64,000 bases of DNA from Tetrahymena thermophila SB210 (taxonomy: Eukaryota > Ciliophora > Oligohymenophorea > Hymenostomatida > Tetrahymenidae). The stretch is taken from the NCBI RefSeq assembly GCF_000189635.1, contig NW_002476279.1:1-64000 (forward strand), in the 5' to 3' direction. The notes beneath the pieces were generated by a model that was given only the letters and a program-made list of their open reading frames with translations, was not told the origin of the DNA and made no database searches. Below, piece by piece: positions 10,601 to 23,982 of this stretch (position 1 is the stretch's first letter; each line of letters begins with the position of its first letter). Made by a program: the position numbers and the translations under genes.

Positions 10601-13345
10601 ACTAAATTTATCATTGTATTCCAAATCTAAACTACCGTAGTTAATAAAAAAGTCATAATGAGGATTTAGTTTTTCTAAAGTTTTCATGATGAAATTAGTG
10701 AATAGTGGTCTATTTTCGCTATTTACTTTCAAGTATTACTAATATTTTATTATTTTATCAAACATTTTTATATTTTAATTAGAGTGAAAATGATATTTAC
10801 AATATTTTTAATTATTTTGGTGAACAAAAAGTCTGGTTTGTTGAGATAGGGGATAAAGAGAGATGCAATGTAAATGATATCAGCTATATAGTCTCTGCAA
10901 ACAGAATCAGTGCAGCTTTTATTAATTAAATTAAGAACCTAATTGGTACGTTTTTCCAAGTACACTCTTTTGTGTTCATTTATCTTTTATGTGAGAATGT
11001 AGTAGTGGATTTTTGCAACCATAACAACTTGCTTAAAGTCGTTTAATAAAGTGACGTTATCCAAGAAGAGGCCAGTTCTAAAAATAAAATTAAAGTGAAT
11101 TAATAATTAAGTAAGATTGATTTAATTAATATTTTTGTTACTAGAAGTAGAAGTGGTGATATAATTTTCCCATATCTTAATTACTGTCTTTAAAAGAATA
11201 AATAAAGACATAGATTTCTCTAATACTTAAATCATAAATAACCTTTTTATTTTTTCTAATAGCTTCAGCAACTATATCATTAATAGGAATGTTGCTAAGC
11301 ATTAATTGAGATAGAATCTTTACAGTTACTCCCTTTTCAAAGAATTCGAGACCAGAATCAACCAATTTTTAGAAAATATCGTTAATTATAATTTAAGGAG
11401 GATTAGGAAAATAGCTCAAAGCAAAAAGAGCTCTCACAAAATAGTCTGGTGTAGAATTATCAAGAACTTCGGGGCTCACTAAATAATTTTCTTAAATATT
11501 CTAATTTCCTGTTTATTCTAAGGTTTTTTATTCTAAATCTGCTCTGTAAATGTCAATAAAGACTTCCTATTTATTTTTTGTTAACAAAGTTACAAAAAAT
11601 TAATTTTTTATTTTAGATTTTTCTAGAAATTCAAAAAGTATTCAAAAAATAATTAATATTTTACAGCTATGCTTTAGAGATTTTTTTGTGTCTTTGTAGT
11701 GAATGGAATATTTATTTGCTTTAAGTAACCTAAAATATTTGCAATATTGAAATATGAAACTTGGTTATCTTTTTCGCTAATCATTTGCAGAATAACATTT
11801 GTTAACTTTTCATAAAATTGAATCTCTTCCTAATTATTTTAATTGTTTTGAGGATAAAACCTTGAATATTTCCTAATCATGTATAAGCAGCGAGTCAAAG
11901 TTTGAATGTTATCAATATCATAAACTATTTTTTTAAAATAATATTTATATTTCCTTCAATTATAATAAAATTATTGATTCTATCTTGCTAATATGCTTAG
12001 GGATTGTGGCTAATAGCTAAGTAAAATGTTATTTGAATGTATATTGAAATATCTAAAATAAAAAATTACAATCAATAGAGAGAGTTAAAGTTTTCCATAA
12101 GGAGATAAGAGATGAAGGAGATCCCCATTTGAATAGGGAAGCATAGTGCCAAAATTAAATAGGATCAGATAAGGTTTTAGTAATGTGTAGAACTGAAGAG
12201 TTAACTATACGTGAATTACTAATTTCTTTCAAAAATTATTTTGCTTCATCCTTGAATAAGCCGCAATATTCATTTTCAATACACAATAGTTGAGAGTACA
12301 TGTATTTTGACAATTCATGCTTTGATGTTTTAATCTTAAGGGCATAGCTCTTTTCACATTCGTTAATATAGTTTGAGCGATTCAAAAGAAGGCTGATTTC
12401 TTTGTTTATTGACATTGGTGACATAGCTTCAACAATTTTTTACTATTGCTCAAATGAGTAATTTTCAATATAATGAATTGACTGAGTTGCCTTTGGTTCA
12501 ATATATTAAATAATACGGTCTCCATATTCTTATAAAACTTCATTTTGGTTAAATATCTAACGCAATTAGTTTTACTAGTCTATTTCTATAACTTTTCTTG
12601 AGTATTCACCTGCTCCATTAATGAAGTTATTTAAGAATTTGTTATACTCATCTTTTGATAAAATCTATTTCATTGTTTTTTTAATTTCTTCATTCAAATT
12701 TTCACGAGAAGCAGACTATAATTAACGTGAATCGCTTTCTTAACTACTATTTGTGATTATAGGTTTGCTTTCTTCTTTTTCTACTTAGGTACGGTTTAAT
12801 AAAGAGCTTGTTTTGCTATTTTATTGGCTAATTTCACCTTGTAAATTTTATAAAAGTTAATTGAATATAAAGGACTTATCTACCATAATAGTAAAAGATA
12901 TTAATTTTAAGTTTGGTTATATATTGTGAAATCAACTTAGATATTTCTACCCGCATTTAGATTTTGTGATTTTATTCTGATTTAAAATAAATGTAAAAAA
13001 GCAAATTAATTTACTTGCAGCAGCATCTTCTGCAATTTTTGGCAAAGATTCTATGATAGCATATATAAGAGATTAACGGGTACGGTCCTTTGGCTTTAAT
13101 TTTAGGTTTTTACACTCGGTTACTAGATCACTATATTTTAAATTTTAGACCTAGTTAATGTAATTTATCTATTCTGATGTGTAGGAGTTGTTATCATAAT
13201 TAAAAATAGAAATATCACGTTTTTTAATTGTTGAGAAATTACTATTTTTCTAATTACTCAATTAGCTACTTTTTAATAATTATGCATTTTAGAGTAGATT
13301 TGTATTAAATAAACTCCTTTTCTGTTAAACTAAGCGCTTTAACAT
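7617..13345 (-). CDS. Large RAP-domain protein, predicted mitochondrial RNA metabolism
   Basis: Roughly 1,600 residues over many exons; exon 1 (13345-13015) and the exon starting at 12879 are placed with confidence, while several internal junctions, including one near 12.2-11.9 kb, are not. The N-terminus MLKRLVQQKRSLFNTNLL is basic and hydroxylated like a mitochondrial presequence. The middle is Leu/Ile-rich and helical with no clear catalytic motif, as expected for helical-repeat RNA-binding proteins. The C-terminus carries a RAP domain: MKIELLEKHHGWTIYPIYYE followed by RW and an EAKEKFIKKVL end, close to the stop at 7617-7619. RAP proteins (FASTK family, apicomplexan RAPs, algal OPR proteins) act in organelle rRNA/mRNA processing. 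That role is inferred here from the domain and presequence. Confidence 0.8.
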
Positions 13346-14407
13346 ACCCTCTATTTTTATTGAAATATGTATCCTTGATAATTAATAATATATCTTTATT
13401 AAATTTCTTATTTCTTCTAAGAATGCAATCAATATTTGTATTTAACTTTATTAAGGCTCTTATTAATTAATTTATGTTCTCTTAAGTATTGTTAACTTTG
13501 TGTTTTTTTTTTTTAATACTGCTAAAGGAATCATAATAATACTAAATAGGACTAATTTAGCCCTTAATTAAAATTTTAATTATCGTTTCTAGAAAACCCT
13601 ATTATTTCTAAAAAATGGTGCACTTTATTAACGTTCCAAAAAAAATTATTTTTATTTTTGTAAGTTTGTTTTTTGAAATTGAAAATCAATTTATCAGCAA
13701 GCAAATTAGATTTATTATTTCGATAAATAGACTTTCAATGCTTGTGATCGCTTAATAGATGAAATCAAAAGTAGATGTTTTGAAAAATTAAATTAATTAG
13801 CTAATTTAAACTTTGAATATGTGTGGCGGCTTGTAGAAAATTAAAGTAGATCTTTTTAATAAAAATTAAAGAAAAATACTTATTTAGTAATGAACTTCTA
13901 ACACAATAATAAAAACTGTAAAAGTGATTATAAATTTTAGATAAAATAAAATGATCTTTATCTGTCTGAATAAATTAAATTAAATTAAATTAAAATATAT
14001 TATTGTGATAATTATTAATAACTTCATTATATCAATTTAGTATGTATTTGCAAAGTATTAACGAAAATGTGATTCTTCAAAAATTAAAATGTAAAAATAT
14101 TAAGCAAAATGAATAATGAATGAGAGATTACTATTAGTTATTGTGATTTTTTAATGATTGTTATTTCTTTAAAGTAAAAAATGTGCTTCTTTCATTTTCA
14201 TGCAAACTTTGCTTTATAAATTTTATGAGGGAAATTTTATATTAAATCTTATATTGCAAATTTATATATAAATAATAACAATAACTTTGATAACTATTTC
14301 CAAAAGCTTGATAAGCTTGAAAAATAAAGTAGCCGAACAACCACATAAATAGCAGATAAAAAAATTAAAATTATAAATAATAAAAAAAATATCAGAGTTT
14401 TTAAATC
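13346..14407. other. Divergent intergenic region
   Basis: About 1.1 kb between the divergent RAP-protein and CIMIP2-like starts, so it must contain both promoters. Very AT-rich, with a short TTAAA/AATTA tandem stretch near 13975-13995. No defined motif recognised. Confidence 0.55.
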
Positions 14408-15240
14408 ATGAACACCACTTAAATGATACCTACTTATTAAGATGTCAAAACTGGAACTACATGGCTTGGTGGACCAACTCATGTTCTTTAAGAATAGCAT
14501 ATTCCTGGATATAAAGGTCATGTTAAAGGTGTTTAAGCAGAGAGTTTACATGGTAAAACTTTTGCTCGTATCACTGCTGAGTGCTTAAATAATAGATATA
14601 AGAGCGGGTTTATTGTTGATGATGAAGAGAGATTTAAAACTAATTACCAATTAGAATATATAAGACCTAATTTAAGAAATAATCCAACATTCACTAATAA
14701 TGCCAGTAACGTACTCAATAATAGATAAAGAGATGACGAAGTTGAAAGATTAGAATTAATAAAAGCATAGTAAACTAATTTATGAATAATAATAAATAAA
14801 GATTTATTGACAAAAAAATAATTTTTAATAATATTTTAGGTTAAACTCTCAACCAAAAACGATAGAAGATGTACCTCCCATCGATAGAGTTCCAGTAATT
14901 GGATATTAAGGATTCAGACCAGTTTATAGACATCCTTTGAAATAAGTAAAGGGTCCTACTGAAGACGAAATAGACTTTTAAGCTAGGACAATTCTTGAAC
15001 TCACAAAAGGACAAAAGGTAATTAAATAATATAAAATGTTTTCAAAATTTTTAGAATTTATTTGTTGTAGTAAATAATTAAAAAATTTATAACTTATTTA
15101 ACTAATTAATAAATAAATAGGAAGCCCCTAAAGAAATTCCTATTGTAGGTTATACTGGTTTCTAAAAAGGAATTAAAGCTGAAAATATGTTTGGTAAAAC
15201 TTTCAAAGATTTAAGCAATGCAAGCAACAGAATTTTTTGA
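14408..15240 (+). CDS. CIMIP2/UPF0605 (FAM166-like) ciliary microtubule inner protein
   Basis: Predicted component bound inside or along axonemal microtubules. Exons 14408-14769, 14840-15017 and 15121-15240 give 219 residues. Three copies of the family signature are visible: IPGYKGHVKGVQAESLHGKT followed by FARIT (about residues 30-55), VIGYQGFRPVYRH (mid), and IVGYTGFQKGIKAENMFGKT followed by F near the C-terminus. The pattern (I/V)xGYxGxxxGxxAExxxGKTF matches the DUF2475/UPF0605 family, which includes CIMIP2A-C/FAM166 microtubule inner proteins of sperm and tracheal axonemes. It fits a ciliated protist. The exact orthologue is not assigned. Confidence 0.8.
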
Positions 15241-16994
15241 ATAAAATAAAATAAATTTAAAAATGTAAAAAATAAGGTAAATAAGGAAATAAATAAATGA
15301 ATAAATAAAAAAATAAATTAGTAAATATATCTTTCACCTAACTATATAATTTATACTATTTCAAATCTCAAATAATAAATTTCAAATATTTATTTTGCTT
15401 TAGTTTTATTTATATAAAATAATATGTTTTAATATGCTGAGTTTGTTTTCTTTATTTTTCTAATCACCAACTAAATATTTCTCCCTAACACTTAAATCTA
15501 CATCGATTATAATTTTTAATTTTTTTTTAGTATAATAAGTAAATATATGTTTTTTACCAAATTTTCAATAAGATCCTTACTTTATTAATTAAATATATAT
15601 ATATATATGTCAATATATAATTTACAATATTTCAAATCATCAATAATTTTAATTTTTTTATTTTATTTTTAGATTTACTTAAATAAAATAATATCTTTTT
15701 TTTATTCACTATTTTTCATTATTAATAATGATCAATTCAAATCAACTAACAGTGCAATAAAACTATTTCCTTCAAATAAATAATAATTAATTTAAAATAT
15801 TTCTGATTTAATTCTTGCTTGTTAATTAACTCTAAATAATAATTTTTATATGATGTATATTATTTCTAAATCATTAATTAGCTATTGAAATCATAGTTAA
15901 ATAATTCAAGCTTAAATAATAATTTATTCTTTTAGAAAATATATTTTATGTATTAAGTTTTATAAAATAAAATATTTTAAATAGATAAATATTATTTACG
16001 AAACAATTAATATATAAATCTAATCATTAAATAGATGCTTTTATTAGTCGTATCTAATCATTAAAATTTTATTTTTTTTTGTAATGGTAATTTTTTTATT
16101 TTTTTTTTCATTATTGTCACACTATTATTTGATGTAAGTAAAATCTCATATTGAATTAATAACTTAAATTAAGTTTCCAAGGATGTAAAAAAGATTCAAA
16201 TTTAATTTTGATTAATTGCAAAATACATAAATTCTTAAATTATTTTAATGTAATCTTAAAAATGTAAAATGTAAAATTAAATTTTTATTTGTATTATTTA
16301 TTATTTTATTTATATTTTATATTTAAAATAAAATTATTATTTTTTAAAATTTAATTAAATAATTTATCTAATATTATTTCCTTAAATTTACCTAATCTAA
16401 AAGTTTATTTTATTCAACCTTATAGAAAATATTATTATTTAACTTAATTTCCATAAAAAGAAATCTAAAAACATTTAGAAATTAAATTTAATCATACATT
16501 TCTCCATTTCCATTTTCATTAAATATTTATTATGTTTTTAATTGTAAAGTTAAATTGGTCATTTATTTTTTTAAATATTAATTTGTAACATTCAAATGAA
16601 TTAGTTTTATATTGAATAATACTCTTTAAAGCAATTTAGCTTAAATTTAAATAATTTGATAATAAATATTTTGGTTGTAATGAAAGAAACATACAATGAA
16701 TTTATTTAAACTGAAATATTATAAAAGCTAAATATTAAAATATTATTTTAATTTTATAAATAATTAAAGAATTTATTTTATATGTTTAATTATTTTGTTA
16801 AAGATTTCTTATTTATTATCATAATAATTAAAAACTTTTTGAGTAATTTAATAAATTAGATAGAATATTCTTATATCCCATAAAAAAGCAAAAAAAATAA
16901 TAAAAAAATGAGTGTACTTTTAAGAAAAAATATATTCCTTAATGTTAACTAACTACAATTTTTCGATATTAAAAATGTTTAGCGCTTTAATAAA
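15241..16994. other. Long AT-rich intergenic region
   Basis: About 1.75 kb of almost pure A/T DNA, including an (AT)n run near 15590-15608 and long T tracts. No reading frame, RNA gene or internal repeat beyond simple sequence was seen. Confidence 0.65.
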
Positions 16995-18482
16995 ATGTTT
17001 AGATTTAACAATAGCTTAATAAATAAATATCTGAAAACATTTATAAAGTTTACAACTTTAGGATCTTTGCCATTGTTATTCAATTATTTTTAAGATAATA
17101 TTAAAATGATTAGTAATGAACAAGATTATGTATTATCAGATAAATTTACTGAACAAGAGTTAAAAGAACTAGAAAAAACAGTTGAAAGAAACCCAAAAAA
17201 CATTTAAATGAAGTATAAGTTATTAAATTAATATTTTATTCTGAATAAACTAGATAAAGCAGAAAAGCTATTAAAAATTCTAATTTAAGAAGACAAGTAA
17301 AGCCATAAACCTTATGTGTACCTAGGATCACTCTACATAAAATAAGAAAAATAATAAGAAGCCATTCAAATTCTTAATACAGCCATTAAGCACTTTCCTA
17401 AGTGCTAAGAAGCATATTTACTGATTGCTTCAATTTATAATAAGAATGGTAATAAAGTGAAAGCAGTAGAAACTTTTAAAAAATACATTGAATAGGATCC
17501 TAAAAATTCTTCTATTTATAATGATTTAGGAAATTATTATATTGAGTAATTTAATGATTATGAGAAAGCTTAAAATGTTTACGAAGAAGGAATAAAATAA
17601 GTTGGAAATGATCCTTAATTACTATGCAATGTTGGCAAAGTTTATTTGTAAAAGTAAAATTTCGAGGAAGCAAGAAAATACTTTGAACAAACTATAGCCA
17701 TTTCAAAAGAAATATATTTTGCTTTTATTTACTTGGGAGTCGTAAACTTAAAAGAAGATAAGTTTGAAGAAGCAGCAGAGAATTTTGAAAGAGCTATGAA
17801 GTTAGACCCATAAAAACCTCTTTCATATAAAAATTTGTGCAATATGTATTTTAACAAAAAAGATTTTAAGAAATCACTACATTATAGTAATAAATGGGAT
17901 AGTGTAGAATCTTCTTCAGCATGGAATTTATCACACAAAGCTTAATGTTATATATAAATGGAACAATTTGATAAAGCTATTGAAGTTTTATAGAAAGCCA
18001 CAGACATTGAACCTAAAAATGACGATAATTATTTTTATTTAAGCTATTCTTATGACAAAATAAACAAGCATGAAGAGGCCTTAAAATATATTTAAAAATG
18101 CATAGAATTGAATCCAAATGATCCATAATCTTTTTATTAATAAACAGTATATTTACTGAAATTAAAAAAGTATAATGAAGCTATTTAGAGTGCTGAATAA
18201 GAAATTAAATTAGATCCTAGATCTGAATAAGCTTATAGATGTATTGGAGATGCATTTTTTGCTTAAAAAGATTTTATGCAAGCTATAGATGCTTACGAAA
18301 TATATCTTTAGTTGAAAGAAGATCCTATTATAAAAATAAAGCTAGCTAATTCTTTTTACATGATAAAATAATATCAATAAGCATTGGAATTATACAAAGA
18401 AGCAGCTATGATAGAGCCTAAAACAGTCTTAAAAAACTATTAATTTATCTTATCTTCACTAAAAAATATGATTTTAGGATGA
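16995..18482 (+). CDS. Tetratricopeptide repeat (TPR) protein
   Basis: Single-exon gene of 495 residues. After a short N-terminal segment with a hydrophobic part (MFRFNNSLINKYLKTFIK, then TLGSLPLLFNYF), about a dozen 34-residue TPRs fill the protein, for example VYLQKQNFEEARKYFEQTIA, LGVVNLKEDKFEEAAENFER and ALKYIQKCIELNPNDPQSFY. Canonical TPR positions (W/L-G-Y, A, P) are evident. TPR solenoids are protein-interaction scaffolds, and no enzymatic domain is fused. The N-terminus could be a mitochondrial presequence or a membrane anchor. An upstream ATG at 16975 is out of frame and soon meets TGA, which supports the chosen start. Partner and pathway cannot be inferred. Confidence 0.85.
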
Positions 18483-19380
18483 TTATATACAATTTATTGC
18501 CTTATTTAAGAAAATATTTTAATAAAAAATCTATTTTTTATTTTTAAAAACTGTAAAAATAGAATTTAAATATTTATAAGTATTTTAATTAAAATGAATT
18601 ACAAATGAAAACGAATTTAAAGAATTTTAACAAAAAAAGTAAAAAATTAAATTTTTTTCAGATATTTATCATAAATAAATAAATAATTTTAAATTAAATA
18701 TTCAAATTATGCAATTTCAATTTAATAGTTTTAGTTTATTTTATAATTTGTAGTAAAACTTATTTTAAGTTTGATTAAATTCTTTTTGTATGAAATTATT
18801 CATAAAAATTATTTTTAGTAAAATAAAAAAGTTTTGTCAATAAAAATCTAACACAAAAAATATATTTTCTTTTTATGTGATTTTATTACTTTAAATAAAT
18901 CTTTGTTTTTATTTTTTAATTTTTAATATTGAGCTTAAATATTTGTAAACATTTTAAAAAATAAATTACAAAAAAAGAAAAAAATGGTTTATCTTTATAA
19001 GACATTTCTCATAAATAAATAAATAGCTAATTAATTATTAAAATTATATCATTCAATTTAATAATTTTAATTTATTTTATTGTTTGAAGTGATTCTTGTT
19101 TTAAATTTCATGAAATTACTTTTAATGTTAAATTTTTCTAAAAAATAATTTTTAACAAAAATAAGAAAATTATTCCAATTTTAGTTAAAGAGTTTATTGC
19201 AATTTAACACATAAAAGATATATTTTTATTATTTTTTAAAATTTTTGTATTTTAATTAATTTTTAAAGAGTAAAAACGTATTATTTGAAAGATTTATGAT
19301 AAATTTCAATTTTTTTAATGATTTTATTATTTGTTATTTTAAATTCTATCTTATTAGTCCATAGCTAGAGATGGATTTAA
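18483..19380. other. Intergenic spacer
   Basis: About 900 bp of AT-rich DNA between the TPR and TTLL genes. Related short phrases (AAATAAATAAATA and ...CATAAATAAATAAATA) recur near 18670 and 19010, suggesting an old local duplication. No gene seen. Confidence 0.5.
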
Positions 19381-21130
19381 ATGCAAGAAAAATGTTTAAA
19401 TTTGTCATCTTGCCAACTTAATCTTGGATGCTAAGCTTAAGTTTAACATTGTACTGAAGGATGTTCTGTTTACATACACAGAAAGGATTATTATGAATGT
19501 TTTGTTGAATGTGCGAATATTGACTTTAAAGATAATATATTGTAGGAAACTTAAGAATATATGGAGTGCCTAACATAAATAATAAAGAAGTTACAATTAA
19601 AAACTGAATAATAAACTAACTAACTTAGTGTTATTTAAAGAAAGAAGCAATATGAGCAAGATTAATATACCCATACTGGAGAAACTTTTAAAATATTAAA
19701 TTGCTAAAAATATGTAGATTATCCTGAACTAAGAAAAAAAGTTATTATAAAGTAAGGTATTAAGTAGAAAATGATTTTTAAATACTTTGAATCTAGATGT
19801 GATTTTTATATTTAAGTTTTAGATGACATACTCACTAACGATTCTTCTTTTTATTTTAAATGGACTGATTATGCTCATTAGTAAAATTATACTATTTTTT
19901 AAGCTGGCAATTAAATAGTTAATCACATTCCTAATTCTCGCAATCTTCTTTCAGATAAGAATAGATTTATTTTAACTATGGAAAATTTTGATAAATTTAA
20001 AGATAATCCATACAAAGTTAGATCACATTAAATACATTTTAAAACATATTTATTTCATATTGATGAAGAAGTATATTCTCCATAGGAATTAGAATTCTTT
20101 AACACTATAGAAGGAGGATATTGGCTAGCTAAAGATCCTTATGGTTCATTGGGTTTGTTTTAAATTTACTTAATGACTATATATAAAATTTAATTTTTCA
20201 ATTAGGAAAAGGTATCTAGCTTTTCAGAGGTACTTAGGAAATTAAAGAAAAAATAAAATTCTATAAATCAAATAAGCAGGAACTACTAAATGATTTGCAA
20301 ATCAAAGAAAATAGGCCTTATATTTCTATGTTTTAAGTAAAAATACTTCAACTATTTAAGATACTAATTAATTATTGTTTTTTTAAAAGGTTATTTAGAA
20401 ATATTTAGAAAATCCTTTTTTAATAGATGGAAGAAAATTTGATATCCGTTCTTATGTGCTCATAGCAAGTGTTGAGCCTTTTGTTGTTTTGTATTAAAGT
20501 GGCTTTATCAAAAAATGCATAAAAGAATATGATTTGAATTTTGAAGAATTTAATGAAGATGAATCAATGAAGCATCTAACAAATAGAAGCTTTCAAAAAA
20601 ATCATGAAAATTATAAATAAGAAGCTGAAAATCTTATGATGAGTATAGAATAATACGAAACTTACCTCAAATCCAAAGAGCATTTTACTTAAGATTAAAT
20701 ATAATTTTTATGGAATAAAGCAAAGAAAACTGTATCGTATAGCCTTTTGGCTGCTAAAAAGTAATTAGGAAAAAAGAGAGGATATTTTTAACTATTAGGA
20801 ATAGATTTAATTTTTGATGCTAATTTCAATGCCTATATTATTGAATATAACACTTCTGCAGGGCTTTTTATGGAATTGAGTACTCATCATTTGGTTATTC
20901 CCTAACTTTTACAAACTACTCTTGATTTAATCTTAGATTCTCATCGTTAAAACGTGGACTTGAACAAATATTGGAAAAATCCAAATTAGAGTGATCTTGG
21001 AAAGTGGGAAATACTTTACAATGAAGCTTCTGGTTTTGATTTTTTGTTGGACTTTGAAAAAGTAGAAGAACAATTAGATAGCTAATTATTTAAACAAAGA
21101 AGATATCAATAATAATAAACTGATTTGTGA
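19381..21130 (+). CDS. Tubulin-tyrosine-ligase-like (TTLL) protein with Cys-rich N-terminus
   Basis: ATP-grasp ligase of the TTLL family, which adds amino acids (Glu, Gly or Tyr) to tubulin tails or other axonemal substrates. Exons 19381-20152, 20206-20336 and 20390-21130 give 547 residues with matching phases. Family motifs in order: [17 protein letters not shown] (ATP site, across intron 1), RPYISMFQ then a [20 protein letters not shown] block, and [20 protein letters not shown] (metal/ATP site, with NTSAG after it). The first about 60 residues carry roughly ten cysteines (for example CTEGC, ECFVEC, MEC), unusual for a TTLL and perhaps a zinc-binding or disulfide module. The usual substrate-defining regions cannot be classified by eye, so glycylase versus glutamylase is open. 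Confidence 0.85.
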
Positions 21131-21812
21131 ATTCTTTTTTACTTTACAGCCAAATTTAAAACTATTAAAGTTAAGAAATTATTGACTAAAATATAATCAT
21201 TTAGTATACAAATTTTATAATTATTCTAACAATAACTTACTTATTAAATGTAAAATTTTATTTGATGTATTCAAAATAAATAAATTAATTTAAACAAATA
21301 TAACACTTTTTAATTAAAAATTATCTAAAAATAAAAAATTTTATCTAAAATTAGATAATCAAAAATATCAATTTTGAATAAAAAAATAAATATAAAAAGT
21401 ATTTTATAAATATTAAGTGGATTTAATATTACATTATTATTTAATAATATAAATTCTTGTTTAAACTATAGTTTCTTTTGATATTTTTAATAATAATTGC
21501 AATTAAAGCAACGCTACTATTAAATTTTAGTTTATCTTTAAAGTCTAAATCTTAGCAAAATTATATATTTATATTATATTTGTAAGTAAAATAAATTATA
21601 ATTGATTTATTGCTTCTTATAATTTGCATATAAAACCACTATTCATTAGTGGTAATAATTTATTAATTTAATAAGTTTATTGGTGCAAAATCAACAAATA
21701 AATTGCGATAAATATTAAAGATTATATATTAAATTACTGATTTTTAATTTCTAAAAAATCAGGAATATTCATTCATTCACTCCAAGCAACTAACTAGTGA
21801 TAACCTAAAGAA
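21131..21812. other. Intergenic spacer
   Basis: About 680 bp of AT-rich spacer between two plus-strand genes. Nothing recognised. Confidence 0.55.
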
Positions 21813-23982
21813 ATGAGTGGTAATTCACTTCCTAAAAAAATTAAAGTTGTTGAAAAGAGTTCTGATTTTGGTATTACAAAACTTATTTTAAAAAAATAAT
21901 ACTTTATTCTTTCTGTAAAATTGTAATAGTAAGAGATGATGGTAGTAAAAGCATCAAATAAATTTTAGGAGAATTAAGATTATAAGATAGGCATAGGAGG
22001 GTAAATTAGAGAAGGGATCGTTACGATTCTAATAATTCAAATGGTATTTCTCAAGAGAGAGAAAGCCAAAAAAGAGCACTTACGGATTATGATTAAGATA
22101 TTGAATAGTTTAAAAAAGATCTGAAAGTAGCTGAGTAAAGCAATAATAAAAAGGCATATATAAGTGTAAAAAATTACCTGGAAATGCAAGATCACTAGTA
22201 ATAAATTAGTTAATATATTTAAAATGCAGGAATGATTAATAAAATATTATATTTACATAAAAGGATTAAGATGATTAAAAATTGTAATAATAGTGCTCAA
22301 ATGGACAAATTAACTTAAATACTCAAAGATTAAGAAGAAATTACTCCTGATATGCTAAGTTTGAGTCCTTTAAAATTTTAAAACCTCAGAAGGCAGCGTT
22401 CATATATGTCTTACCATGATGAAAGTTAGATGTTAAAAGGTAGTTTAAATAAGAATACAAGTAGAAATAATTTAAGTGTTTTAGAAAAATCGCCTCCAAG
22501 TCGATTCTCTACAATTAACAACGAAACAAGGCCATATTCGAATATAGAAGATAAGTATGTTGAATTACCTTCAATATAGAGTAATAGTATTAATGATAAA
22601 TAGTTTGATTTTTCAGAAAAAGGAATAAAAAATGAATAATAGAGAATCGAAGAACTAAATTCTTCTATTATAAACGAAAGCAGCATTCAAGAATCTATAT
22701 AATCTCCATAACACAAAGCTTAATTAAGAGAAAAACTTATCCCATAAATAGATGAATTTTTTAGGGGTAGAACAGCTCAAAATTTTATAAAAAGAGCAAG
22801 ATCTAGAAACAATGTAAATCAATGCTTTATTCTGACTTTTTCTAATAAATATTCATAAATATAGGATTTAGGAGACAAAGTTTTAAAGATAAATGATAAC
22901 AAAACTAAGATCATGGGTAATTAATAACATAATAAATATGACTGACATACAAAGAAATTAATTAATTACATCTATTTTAATATTTAGAAATGTACGAATA
23001 TCATACTAAAAATTCTCGCTAAATTGAAAAACTAGTAAGCGATGATACAGTAAAGCCTTTTCGTAAATTTGGAGTAAACTTATTAATATAAAATAAATAA
23101 TTAATAAAGTCAATATTTGAAAATATATAGCATAAGTCTGTTGATCCTCAAAGAAAACTTTTTGAACAAATAGAAAATACATTTATGTACAACGAAGCTG
23201 GACCATATAACTTCTAAATAAGTTAAATGTAGATTATTTTTTAAAAGATTTATATTTAAAATAAAAAAATATAAATTTTAGAAGAAAAAATGTTGATAGC
23301 AAAAAGGAAAAGAGATTAAATACAGCATTTAATTAAAACTAAAATACTAAGGTCTGTAATGCTGCTTAAAACTAAATTACAATAAAATAAATTACAAGTA
23401 AAATATTTTAGTAGAGCAGGAAAAAATAAATTGAGTGCAATTCAATAGAATAAAGAAATGTCGATCCTGTTAGGGTACATTTTTTTTCAGTTGCCAAAGA
23501 AATAATACAATATCACTAATATAAAAGTAAATATTTATATTAATAAAAGCTGTTTATTTAAAGAAATAATTTTTAAAGGTAAAGGTAATGATAATCTCAT
23601 GAGATTGCTAGAATAAAGCATGGCTAATAGAAAAGAAATTATTTTAGATAAATTAAATGTGATTAATTCAATAAATGAAATGTCTCCATAAAACTAAGAT
23701 AAAGTTCGCTCTATAATGAGAAGAAAGCTTCATAAAAGAATTAACCTGAATTCTAATTAAATAGCAAAGTTTTTAGATATGCTTGACTTTTTAAAAGATT
23801 CAAACATGGTCATTTCTGAAAATTTAAAAAATGCCTTAAAAGAGCTTAGAATTTTATTGATTTAAGGAAAAATACTAAAAAACGAAACATTTTAATAAAT
23901 AATTTTATCAAATAATTTATAGCTAAATGATATACAAGTAGAGTTAATTGAAAAACATTTAATAAACTCAACAAAAGTATGA
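21813..23982 (+). CDS. Ser/Asn/Gln-rich hypothetical protein
   Basis: Not recognised. The start MSGNSLPKKIKVVEKSSDF is followed by an intron beginning at GGTATTAC near 21866 and ending in GTAATAG at about 21930; the frame then runs open for about 1 kb, with a second intron near 22915-22985. The first half is polar and Ser/Asn/Gln-rich (RYDSNNSNGISQERESQKRA). The second half is basic and helical (RSIMRRKLHKRINLN, LKNALKELRILLIQGK). TGA at 23980-23982 closes this frame. A second TGA-free, protein-like frame follows from about 23990 to 24290 (NILVDNILEVVLSVSDKNVN), so the gene may continue through an unrecognised intron or be frameshifted. No domain or localisation signal was seen. Confidence 0.6.
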
